A stretch of 64,000 nucleotides of DNA, taken from Apostichopus japonicus. Taxonomy: Eukaryota; Echinodermata; Holothuroidea; Aspidochirotida; Stichopodidae. Positions 47,579 to 58,400 of this stretch are shown one piece after another; within the stretch, counting starts at the first letter, position 1, and every line of letters starts with the position of its first letter. The stretch is taken from contig NC_092569.1 in the NCBI RefSeq assembly GCF_037975245.1, positions 9,187,001 to 9,251,000 of the forward strand, written 5' to 3'. Below the pieces are notes generated by a model. It searched no databases. It had not been told where the DNA came from and saw only the letters and a list, made by a program, of their open reading frames with translations. The position numbers were made by a program, and so were the translations under genes.

Positions 47579-50500
47579 CATAGAAATAAAATCCTACGAA
47601 AATCTTATTTTCTTTACATGAAAGGTTTTCATTGACATCGTTTTGCATTAGCTATAGTATATAATGTATATAGTAATTCTCAACTACGCCATCGTCTCGT
47701 TTTATGAGAATAGGTAAAATTTTGTTCATTCTAGCATGAAATGAAATTATTACAGATCAATATGGTTCACTAATGTTAATTAAAAATTATTTATTGTGCA
47801 TATTCCTCTAACCTAAATTATGGGGAAGCATCGTCATTAAACACCTGAAAGTGTATATGAAGTCATGTATGAAGCATGACGATAAAGTCAATGTTCAAAC
47901 TAAAACACTGAAGTTTGTATCGTCAAAGGTTAAGACAAAAGATGTTCGCCGTGTGATTTGTGATTAAACTGTTGATTACACATTACAACCGTTTTCAGGT
48001 TGATAAATGCCTAGTACTTTATATTTGCCTTTTCCCTTCTCAAATTTACTAGGCTGTTGGTCGATTCCTCTTGTACCTCGTAATTTGCCTTTCGTATGGA
48101 CTACAATTCTTGTTTTGCATAATCGGAGCTAGTTTCACGTGTGTTGCTATCTGTGTTACAAGTGGAGTGCCGCAGCAAGTGGTAAGTTTCCAACCCAACT
48201 GCCAAGTGACATCGATTTCTCTTAAACTTGCAGCACTAAATTCATGTTTATGCCACAAACTAAAATACCAATCATGAGAGCTTAAGCTAACCGACTTACG
48301 TCCTTAATCAATTATTTATGAGCCCTTCTCTCCCTTAACGCAGCATGGGTACTATAGCCCTGATCAAAATGTAACGTACCCAATATGCTAACAGTTATGA
48401 GAGAATTAAGCTGTGCATGCGCGATACCAAGGTCGAGGATCCTTTGCAAATTCCGATTGGCAGTAAGCACCGGTCTCCAATTGGCGACTATTTCCTCCGC
48501 TTATTACATCTAGCTTACTACCTGATATTTGCCTAGACCAACACCAGTCTCTTCCTTCGAGGAGCGTTCTTTCTTTGTCGTCAGTATTAGAACCAGACAC
48601 GTTATAATCTTCGCTTGTCTCTGGTTCAAACATATATAGTCGAATCCTCCACTAACCCACCCGCCCCTCCAACCACCGACACACGTTTTTCAGCACTGAA
48701 CTGGTGTCCTTCTCAACAGTTAGAGTCTGATTAGCAAGACGGTTGCCATGATTACGTCGTCGTCACTCAGAGAATGTACACATAAATAGGGGAAATACAC
48801 TATACACATAATGTACGTAGCATATACGCACGGTTTGTTCGTCGGACCGGAGTCCTATAGAGCAGAGTCAGTACACAAGCAGTTGTCAAGCCAATTTTCA
48901 TGCAACATTTATCGATTGTGACGAAAATGTTGTACCACTTTATGCACAAAATGTTTTACATTTCTACATCTTTGTTGATTGATTTATAATTTTATGAAAT
49001 GTTAGCAGCATCCTTTTTCTGTTATAGTTTGTTGTAATAGGCTGTTTCTGCTTGGTTCTGTAAAGTTTGCATGTGTGCTGTATTGTGTTTATTACTGACA
49101 TGTTACAACGATTCTATAATTTTTCATCCCCTGATCAATCAAGTATGTAATGTAATCCCACCTGCTGTCATGATGATGCAGCTGTACGGCTTAAAACATT
49201 CGGTGATGACGTAAGGAGCTCGTGACGAGTTTCTCCGATATAGAATCTAGTTTATACTTTCAATTGGCTGAGTTGATTTTAGAATTAATAAGTCATGCCT
49301 GAAATACACTTCTAACGGTATATTGCAGGTTAAGTTAGAGTCATTTCCACTTTGAACAGTTTCGTATCTGAATATACCACTACAACAACTGTGAAACCGG
49401 AATTTATACATATTAGGAGGTATTTTGTGTCGAAACACTATTCTAAACTAGACTTATCAAACGAGGCGTGGAAGCCAAACTATTAGTCTGTAGGCCAACG
49501 CGATTGTTGAACTTTGAATGAGCTATTATGCGAATTTCAAATCTTGAACGATGTTTCCCCCGTTTAAAATTTGCTGCTATTGTGTGGTGGTTTTGTGTGG
49601 TGGGCTGGTTTGAACTACGAAAAAAACCTATTGTTAATGTAAAGATGACATCATAACCAGAGTACTTTACAATACAATAGACAATATGACTGCCCTTTTG
49701 TTTTGCAATGTTGTTGTTAAGATCTGCCAACCTCAACACCAATGAGCATCAAGCTGGGGATTTCCCTGTGCTGTTTATGTGATGTTGCATCTGTTGTGAC
49801 GATTCACGCCATATTGTTAAAGGTCAGAGGCCTGCTTTTTGTTAATTTGATGCAAGACCTTTTGTGACTTAACTTGCCTCTAAATAGCGTTGTTATCTAA
49901 AACAATCCACGATACAAGGTCAATTAATGCCAATGGTCAAATTTGTGATATAATTGTACAAATATGTGCAGCAACGTTTTAAGAGTAGATGAAATTTGCA
50001 TGATATGCGTTCTATTTCAAGTTTCAATGACTTTACCATAAAGTAGAGCATGTTGCAAGGTTTGTCTGATCAAACAAAAATAAGTTGATAATAAAGGGCA
50101 CCTTGCCCTTACAACTGACATTATGCATTGATTCGTTTATCGCTCTTTTTCCCACCCCTACACGTAGTGTACTGGGGATGAGTTATTGTATTTTATAGAC
50201 CATTCTGTGAAAACATTGGTACTAAAATTGCTGCCAACCTCACACCCCTTGAGGTACTCTGCTGAAACTCGAAAGATTGGTATGACTTAATGCGGGGTAT
50301 CATGGAGTGACGCAAGATATCAAAAAAGCTTTTCATATACTACCTCTTAATCATTGTAATCAATTGTAAAATAAGAAAAGTTCAGAGGTCAAACGTCAAT
50401 TAACCGACAAACAACAGGTTGGTCATTGCATGCGTATACGGAAATAACAAGATAGCCAAACCTTAAAACACAAAAAGGATATCAAGGGTTTTATGCCAAC

Positions 50501-51536
50501 AGTTAAAAATTAATGAAAAATTTAAAAGATGTTTTTAAGAATTTAAAAGGTCAAAGATCAAAGGAGGCGGAAGAAAAACTTCATGCGGAAAGCGTTTTGT
50601 ATAATATTCCTTAACAGTAAACCCAACAGACTTCAAGACGTGGGTATGTACTTCTGCATCGGACGTAGTATTTCATGTGACTTGTGATGTCATAAGGTAA
50701 TAGGTCAGATCTCAAAGTCAAATAACCACTTTGGCCATAACAATTACATTCTAAGTTGCTGCAGCCCTCAAACCATGAGGTGTATCATACTCTGCGCATT
50801 TATAACGCATTAATGCCAAAGATCACGTGGCCAGAGGTCAACTTTGTGTGATTTATGACGTCCATGGTCAAACATCAAATTTCAAATCACCAAAACAATA
50901 ATTAATGTAAAACACGAAAGGTCACATGGCCAATGGAGGCAAATGGATGAAAACTGGCCGTATTCATTTACGGTTTTATTTCGGTGTCTGGTTCTTAATG
51001 CTTAGCAAAATTGCCGCAAATTATAGCTTGGAGGAAAACTTATATCATATGTTTGGCTATTGTGCACATGTCAAATTATATGAAAGTTACATACCAGGTA
51101 GGAATGTATGATTTGAATAAATGTTTAAAATGTATTCAAATATAATACATAAACGAGTTCATTAAAAAGCTTCATGTATCTCAAACTCTGTGTGTCATAG
51201 TAATGACCTCATACATAATGGACCCAAATGTTTGGATGAGATCTGTAACTCCATGATGTGCCTACGTGTTTGTTGTTGTTTTTTGTTCATTTGTTTTTTT
51301 TTTCTGGGTATTTTGAGGGTGTAATAGTGAGTGTTTCCCTAAATGATAATGTAATAATTTTACCTTTCTTACAGATTACTTACCCACCATACGCAATGCC
51401 GCCAGGGCAGGCTTATGTAGCAAATCCATATACAGGTGTAGTAAATATGGCCATGCAACCAGCTCCAGTCAACGTTGGCAGTGATAATGATGACCCTCCA
51501 GCCTACCAGTTTGCTGTTGCTCAGCCTAAAATCTAA
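43037..51536 (+). CDS. MS4A/CD20-like four-pass membrane protein (complete)
   Basis: Exons 43037-43279, 46839-46892, 47418-47516, 48053-48181 and 51375-51536. All four introns are phase 0 with good GT..AG sites, giving 228 residues. N-terminal 38 residues are Q/P-rich and cytosolic. Helices lie at about 40-59, 74-94, 100-122 and 138-166. The segment GWGLWNGV then FAILTGSFGLASARKKSM is the family's TM2 signature (W-G-x-x-x-x-G-x-x-x-x-x-G). Cysteines CAICCGF and CVAIC could be lipidated. The C-terminal tail has YPPYAMPP and DDPPAYQF; PPAY (216-219) is a PPxY motif of the kind bound by WW domains of NEDD4-type ligases. Length fits the family (about 200-250). Vertebrate relatives modulate receptors and calcium entry; the role here is inferred. 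A dead paralogue exon lies at 36.9 kb. Confidence 0.85.
43280..46838 (+). other. MS4A-like intron 1
   Basis: 3.6 kb with no exon I trust. A minus-strand ORF at 43,814-44,104 (96 codons) is unrecognised and has no support. Nothing else seen. Confidence 0.45.
46839..46892 (+). CDS. MS4A-like exon 2: end of TM2
   Basis: 54 nt between CTTTACAG and GTAAGT, encodes FAILTGSFGLASARKKSM. Too short for ORF cut-offs but exactly fits the family pattern and phase. Confidence 0.8.
47418..47516 (+). CDS. MS4A-like exon 3: TM3
   Basis: 99 nt between TTTTCACAG and GTAAGG, begins VITFMILAIIATLLCAICC and ends CIGFYG. A (TA)n run starts 20 bases after the donor. Confidence 0.85.
47538..47573. repeat. (TA)n microsatellite
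   Basis: About 18 TA units just downstream of the exon 3 donor. Confidence 0.95.
48053..48181 (+). CDS. MS4A-like exon 4: TM4
   Basis: 129 nt between TTTACTAG and GTAAGT. Reads AVGRFLLYLVICLSYGLQFL then FCIIGASFTCVAICVTSG. The minus-strand ORF over it is a shadow. Confidence 0.85.
48182..51374 (+). other. MS4A-like intron 4
   Basis: 3.2 kb. Between about 49,815 and 50,925 AGGTCA or TGGTCA hexamers recur many times, for example AGGTCAAAGATCA at 50,548-50,560, which has the layout of a DR1 element. Alternatively this is a decayed repeat. No coding exon seen. Confidence 0.4.
48406..48633 (-). other. Minus-strand intronic ORF, unrecognised
   Basis: 75 codons with acidic start MFEPETSEDYNVSGSNTDDK and GRDWCWS. 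It has the look of acidic N-termini found in some transposon-associated proteins, but the rest does not continue as a domain that I can name. Lies inside the last MS4A intron. May be a decayed insertion or chance. Confidence 0.2.
51375..51536 (+). CDS. MS4A-like exon 5: C-terminal tail with PPAY
   Basis: Acceptor TTCTTACAG. Encodes ITYPPYAMPPGQAYVANPYT to DDPPAYQFAVAQPKI then TAA. Homologous at its start to the orphan exon at 36,861. Confidence 0.85.
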   Translation: MTYPPYAMPPGQAYVANPYTGVVNMAMQPAPVNVGSDNDDPPAYQFAVAQPKI

Positions 51537-51700
51537 GAACAATTTTTAAAACAAACATTATATGCGCATTTACACAGAAAGACACACACTTATAATTATT
51601 TCTTAAATTTCGCATTACTCTTATGTCAATCCGAGCTCACATTCACTGTATGGTGAAACCGCTGTGATTATTTTTTTAGATATGTAATTGATTAGTAACC

Positions 51701-51706
51701 AATAAA
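51701..51706 (+). terminator. Poly(A) signal AATAAA, MS4A-like gene
   Basis: First AATAAA after the stop, 165 nt downstream. Confidence 0.5.
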
Positions 51707-52733
51707 TCAGCTGTTAACAGTTTTAATCTTTTCTTATCAAATTGATATGATTTGCTTATAAACAACGAAACTGCAGTATATAAGTAATATTATCCGCATT
51801 TCGAAATAGGGGAATGTGAGGGTGAAGAGGGTTAATCAACTGTTATTAGTATCCCTGTTTTTCGTAGCCTTCTTAGATGTGATTTAAAAATTGGTACATT
51901 CTAACATATTTGCAATTCCTATAAGACCGTTGTAGTTTCTATTGAATGGTTCAACAGTTTATTAAGCCGTTGTCTTCCTTAAATGCAGCTCTGTATGTTA
52001 TGTTTGTATCCATAGCAAAGAAAGGGAATATTCGATACAAAAGCAGGGAAATGACAGTGATATCATTGTATAATCGGTGACGGGAGATAAAACAAACAGT
52101 GTTTCAAAGTTAATTTTATGACGATACCATGTACGTTAGGTAACCGTACATGTAGTGTTGTATGTACTTTTGAGGTCTGAAAGACGTGTTACGTGTGTGT
52201 ACAACGTGCTTTTTTTGCAGATTTAACCGCATTACATTCCAATTTGTTCAGTACAACTGACAATACACAATAAGGGCTAAAGTGAAAATACTGCACCTTT
52301 GTTTAAGTGTGTCGTCGTTTAAGTTACACTTACCAATTGGGATCTTCAGCCACGCCCTGAATTAACAGAGGGTGCTGTCATATCGGTCCTTTCTAGTACC
52401 GCGAAACTTCACAAGATGCAGTCTCTAAAACTACTGATAATATTTTGGTACGTTCTTTATTTGCAGACTGAACCACATTACATCCTATGTCAAGACAAGG
52501 AGGGTTAAGTAAAGCGCTTTAAAAAGTCTTTATAGACATGTAAACAGCATAGATCACGCGCATTATATCGAAAAGTCGTATGTACATCTCTGGTAAGATT
52601 TATATGACAGTAGCCTCGGTAAAAAAGTTGAGGATCCACATTACGTGCGCAATAGTTATAAATATTTTTACACCATTTGATCTGGTTATTTCGTTTAGAA
52701 AAATTGACTTTCCAAGTTGTCTGTAGTTAGAAG
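51707..52733. other. No gene recognised
   Basis: 3' flank of the MS4A-like gene; nothing supportable. Confidence 0.4.
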
Positions 52734-53005
52734 CAGGCGCGTAGCCCATGGGGATTGAAGGGGGCGACCGCCCCCTTTTTTGAGCATGTTGTTTGTATTT
52801 TTTATGATATCGCTAGTAATTTTAAAATAGAAAATGCTTCGATGCAACTAACAAGGCATGGGAAGTGCCATTTCCAGCGATCTGGTGGCATTTTCGGCCA
52901 AAATTTTCTGGCACGCTTCGCGCCAACTTACTGGTGGCGCTACTCTTAGATAGTTTGCCTACAGACTTCGCCCCTCCCTTGGCAAAATCCTCGCTACTCC
53001 CCTTG
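52734..53005 (+). repeat. Repeat family R1, copy 3 (complete)
   Basis: Starts CAGGCGCGTAGCC and ends GCTACTCCCCTTG. Interior matches 24,150-24,408 closely, including GGGGGCGACCGCCCCC. No protein; non-autonomous element of about 270 bp. Confidence 0.75.
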
Positions 53006-55814
53006 TTGGAAGTTCATAAAATTGTATTTTTTGGAAAGAAACATTTTATTCCTCTGTGGTTATATATTGGAAACTAATTGATTGAAAAAACTTAAGAAAA
53101 AATTTCGGCCGTTTCCTAACAAGTTTCCTAATACCATCATCTTTTCTGCTGTGCCAGATGTACTTATCAAATATCAGAAAATATAAAAAAAAATTCAATT
53201 CTTTGTGATACAAGGTGCTATGAGTTTTCGCCAAAATATTGCGACAATTTTCAGTAATTTTGCTGAGTCTTAATTTTGGCCGCCAGAGACTTCTTTTCAA
53301 TGGATTATGAAGAAGTCTCATCAGACCATGTCCGATTATTTAGTAAAATGATTCATTTGTCATTCTGATAACTAATAATTAAAACAAGCATGTTCTTTTC
53401 ACTTGTTACTGATAAAACTATTTTGATGATTAACCTTCCGTATGTTTAGACTATGGGATTGCGTTTCCTCTTTCAATTTTTCTCATTTTTACTTGAAACT
53501 GTCGTCAAAAAAGTAATTGTGACATGTTGTAGAACGTAAAACATCGCTGCTTACAATTAGTCAAATTGTATTTTTATACCAGTCCACGTTTATGTTTTGA
53601 GATATAGGGATATGTTATGTTTAGATAATGTAACCATTATCAGATAACGCTTACAAAAATAAATCCACGCTGTTGATTTTGTCTTACACTCGAGATATTG
53701 TTGATTGACTTTGCCTGACTAAACCCTTCTTCTCTACTCTAAGAAATGGATCACAGTAGCTGTTCGTGATAAAATAAATTTACTTTTTCTTAAAAAAGTT
53801 GACCTACCTATTATAATCTTCTTTTAGCTTGAACAACAACATGCAACTTATTTATATGATTCTCGTAAGAAGCACATTCCGGGTATTGGCCTTGAACACA
53901 AACTAGACCAAAAAAAAGTTTTTTTTTTCACAGAGGAACGATAGTATCAATCTTGAACCTGTTAACCAAACTCCACTTGCTTACATATTGGCGCTTCGAT
54001 TGGGTTATATCCTTAAAAAGACAGTAAAAGTGAGGTAAACCAGTATTTGACCAATACGGTTTAACATTGCAACTGGTCTCACTACCTCCACACAGTGAAA
54101 GCTTGAATATCTACCGCAATGATATCATGAACACCAGGCTCATGACTGTGTATCTATGTGTGTACATGAGACAAAAGAAATTCCTGTCACCTGAAGTCAA
54201 ACAATATATACACCAACACTCATCCTTTATCCAGATAAAGGGAAAAAGTAAGGGAAGTGTCATCAGTTGTAATTAATACAATAGAAAACAGTTCGTGTGC
54301 ATTTGTATTCATTCAGACTGAGGATTTGAACAAAGGAATTACAAGTACTCATATGTCATTTGAAAAAAATCACAACCTCTTCAGAAGAATGACATTGTTA
54401 AGTTGCTTCCTTAAGGTTGTGTTGATTTTAGTATGTAGTCACCAAAGTCAAAAACTATTTTCATCCACAAAGTATGCTAATACAGAACATGCAAAGTTTT
54501 GTCTGTCCTCAGCTACCTTGTGTGATCAATCACGGAAAAGATAAAAAAAACAGCTACATATTCACATAACGTAACCTCTTGAAACCCCCAAAACTAGAAT
54601 TGGACCATCTAAAAGTATTTGGAAAGTGATGGCAGACATTTTTTTTAAATTATCCCCCCCCACACACCCACATGCAAACAATACTAGATCATCTCATCCG
54701 GTAATCTGAACTGCAAACTTGTTCAGTCCTTGTGTAAGGTCGTTGGCCTAAACGTGTGCTGACCGTTGTTCGTACAGTAACCAGCTGTAAACATAACGTT
54801 TGCGTTAAGCTGATCTAGTTCAGTGTTATGTTGAAGAAGTTGGGGAATTTATGTGCTTCTGGCACGGGTAACCCACATTCGAACGGTATAATGACCATTT
54901 TGATGCATGGGACTATGTTGGAAATTCTTGTGGTAAATTTTGATAAGTTACTCAATGAGCTGATCTAGTTCATTTGGAGGGGGGGGGGGGGGGCGGGGTG
55001 TAATATATAGTTATGGTACATACAGATTCATGCTCCAAGAACTTGAAATGATGATCTTTAGGTACATGGTTGGTTTCAAATGGTTACCTTTCCGGATAAT
55101 CTAGCTCATTTACTTTGGAGGGGGGGGGGGGGGGGCTCATTTTAGGAACCCTACTACCACATTCACCAAATGAATCCCGGCAGACGTCCAGTTCCTTTTA
55201 TCGTCATCTATTGTAATGTAGATGATATATCCCCATCACATCACTTTAAGCATGTGCTTTCATACCTCTTTGTCTTAAGTGTAACTAGTTCTTGTTACCG
55301 AGTTTATTCACACATCACCCACATCATAGTCGTACGAAACCCCTTTGTCTTAATTCCATGAAATCCTCATGATTGACCACAGATGACACTCTGTTGCATC
55401 TCATGTGTATATGAATGTGGTTAGTCATAGCCGTATTCTATGTGCATTAGTAACTATAAGTAAATATTCCAGACAAAAAGTCTATGTCACAGAGAGATTA
55501 TCGCCCCTTTTCGGGAAGTTGTAATGACTTAAAAACTGTTGTTCATTAGTATGAAAAGGACTAGCATTCTGGACTTCAGAAAGTGCAGTTCAGATTATTC
55601 TGGATATGTACTTATGCACTCCTGCAAACTTATTATATCAGAAGAAAGACTGATTATAGCCTATTCTGCAATTGTATCTATGTCTGGAGTTTCTCTCTAT
55701 CTGCCGTTCCACCTATTTAATAATTGAGCCCTGAAATAATTGTGGCGGTGCACCCTAACATAACACTATGGTAACGTGAGCTCTAAACAAAGAATCAAAG
55801 TAGACGGAAAACTA
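53006..55814. other. No gene recognised
   Basis: Several short ORFs, none recognisable. Two G-run segments (54,977-54,997 and 55,120-55,136) share the phrase AGCTGATCTAGTTCATTT / ATCTAGCTCATTT before GGAGGGGGGG, a local duplication. Confidence 0.4.
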
Positions 55815-56583
55815 CATTTTTTTTTAAATTAATTAATTTGTTTTATCGCCAATTGTGTACAAAGGGAAAGGAAGTCTCCTAAAAAGTCATAAAAGACTTA
55901 ACAAGGTAGGAGACTCCCTGGGAGAAAAGAAAAGAAAAATGAACAAATATTTATAATACAGAATATACGTAATGATTAAATATACAGTAATAATATCCTA
56001 GTGACGCTGAGATGGATACGTGAAAAGATTAAATATTACTAGTACGAGTTAATGAACTCCTTTTTCAAATGCCTGGTGAATGTGGGTTTTGAAGTAATGA
56101 ACTTCAATTCTTTTGATAGATCATTCCAAATTTGTATTGCTCTGTTTCGAAGACCGAATTTCCCTATGTTACTATGGTAAAAAATGCAATGAGCGTTGTC
56201 GGCTTGTCTTGTGTGATGGTTATATAAGACTATGTTACTACAAATAAAGTCATTAAAAGTGACTGGCAGTAATCCATTCCATGCTTTGTAAGCAAAGGTA
56301 GCAACCTTGACTGTTATAATATCACCGAGTTTTAATAAATTTAGGGACTAAAATATTCCACTAGTATGTTCAAGCGGTGGGCATTAGCAATGTGACGTAT
56401 AGCCCTCTTTTGGAGAATATTTAGGCGGTCAATGTTAACATTGTATGTACCAGACCAAATAGTTGTACAATAGGATAGGTGTGGCAGAACTAGTGTTTGA
56501 TAAAGCATTCTAAGGACATGCTGTGGGAGGAAATATTTCAGTTTAGATAATATTCCAGTATTTTTTGCTACATTATTATACAA
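55815..56583 (-). mobile_element. LINE 3' end, reverse-transcriptase C-terminus
   Basis: Minus strand. 56,583-56,341 reads KNTGILSKLKYFLPQHVLRM, LPHLSYCTTIWSG and LNILQKRAIRHI. After a frameshift near 56,345 it continues as KLGDIITVKVATFAYKAWNG, NIGKFGLRNRAIQIWNDL and a stop at 56,039. The pattern (LPHLxYCxxxW, LQKRAIR, GxxxLRNRxIxxWNxL) is that of jockey/CR1-group non-LTR retrotransposons. An A-rich stretch at 55,817-55,830 (T on the + strand) fits a 3' tail. The element is 5'-truncated and broken. Confidence 0.8.
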
Positions 56584-56725
56584 TATTTAAGTTTAGATGC
56601 TACAATATTTCAGTTAGTTGCTACAATGATGCTACAATATTTGATATAGATGCTACAATATTTCAGTTAGTTGCTACAATATTTCAGTTTAGATAATATA
56701 CCAGTATTTTTTGCTACATTCATAA
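56535..56725. repeat. Minisatellite at the truncated LINE edge
   Basis: TTGCTACAATATTTCAGTTAG-type units repeat several times. AGATAATATTCCAGTATTTTTTG-type sequence from within the LINE (56,548) recurs near 56,693, so LINE DNA was captured in the tandem expansion. Confidence 0.7.
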
Positions 56726-57143
56726 GGTACCGTATATTCAGAGACGTACACATGACTTCAAAGGTGAGACGAGAGGGGGTGGGTGGGGGTTGGTGTGTTC
56801 TCGGCCAAATTTGGAGAATATGATGTAAAGTTATTTTGGTCATTCTCTATTTCAGTTGCTTACATTTGTTTGGAAACAAGATTTGTTCGATTCCATGACT
56901 AAATCGCTATAGACTTAAAAGGAAGCGAACGTTTGTAGTAAATATTTGTCTTAGCCATGAGTGTATGGTTTACTTTTAAAGGGTCTATACAATGAATCCG
57001 AGAGGAGCATCGCTTGATGATACCTGAATGCCGTGTGCAAATCATCCATATGGCAACACACTGAAACTCGACTCCCAGTAGTGTAAACAATGTAGACAGA
57101 TACTGATCTACATGATACAGTCTACAGTATACACGCAGTATGT

Positions 57144-57194
<51 letters not shown>

Positions 57195-58400
57195 TGATCT
57201 ACAGTACTGTATGTAGCCGAGTACACTGTTCATCATATACAGTGCTAGCTACCTTGCCGAGTCGTAACGCTCGTACGTACTTTACTAGGGAGTTGTGTGT
57301 AACAACTCCCCGCTCGTACGTACACGGCCGTAATTAACTTCACTAGTTTATTTATACACAAATACCTTGGTCTAGGCGCATATATGGCCGGGACGCGAAT
57401 TTTTTCCCAAACAGGTTTGCAATTGCGTGTAAATAGGCGCTCATGATTGGTCGGAAATGTTACGTCATCACGATAGAAACCTTCACTTCCAGGTAACCAA
57501 AGCGTCTGCATCCATTCGTTGCAACGAAGATATGCCCGTTCAAAATTACCCGAATCTTTTCGTTAATATATGTAGATGTGTTTGGAATTGGTTTAGACAT
57601 ATTGAGCACACTAGTATGGTATGACCATCTACTTTGATCGAAGTTTTATGTGAAGGCATGCATTAATCGATAACATCGCACAGTGAAATGTTCGTACATG
57701 GTACATCACACATGCGCCGGTGGCCTATATTTATTATAACTGTCAAATGTGTACACAGTGCAGTGACGGAAAATATCATACTGTACACTAAACTGTTTGC
57801 GTATATTCATTCAAGACTCGTGAAGTTGATTTTGGTGTAGGCCTACCCATTCCACGAAACGAATTCCGATGGTAGTAGAACGGCTCACAAATCTTGAATA
57901 ACGTAAACACGAACCCAATAGAATGTAGCGTATGTATCATAAGTAAGGTCAACATGTGATTCAAGCATTAAAAGTAAAGTTAGGGCGTTTGATGGGAAAC
58001 CCCGTAACTAGACTTAACTAAGTGTCAGTGTGTAACTCAGTGCATGTCTACGAACTTCGAAGCCATGCCCATTATTGATGCTGACGTCACGAGCAATCTG
58101 ATTGGCGGAAATCCACGCAATTGCAAACCAGTTTGGGGAAAAAAAATCGCGGCCGGGACACAGTCTACTCGAAATACACATCGAAATTGTTTCTAGTTCT
58201 ACAAAACAATGTAGGACTAGGAGAATGATTTGAAACAAGACGGCACATCTCTGGTAGATTCTTTCGAAAATTGGAAAACGCTGAAGGAGGTCGGTAGTTC
58301 AAATCCGGCAGTCGAAGTAGCTTAGGCCTAGGTAAGTAAATAACTTTCATTACCGATTCAACTACGGTATGGATGTTAATGGCCTAGCTACAAGCACTGT
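56726..58400. other. Unassigned, with (TA)n at 57,148-57,187
   Basis: 57,240-58,350 has more CpG than its surroundings. At 58,287-58,310 GGTCGGTAGTTCAAATCCGG resembles a Pol III B box, but no full tRNA folds. No protein gene supported. Confidence 0.35.

Noticed and set aside
58287-58320. Second Pol III B-box-like sequence (GTAGTTCAAATCC)
   Set aside because: No A box or tRNA fold around it and no tail; too weak to call.
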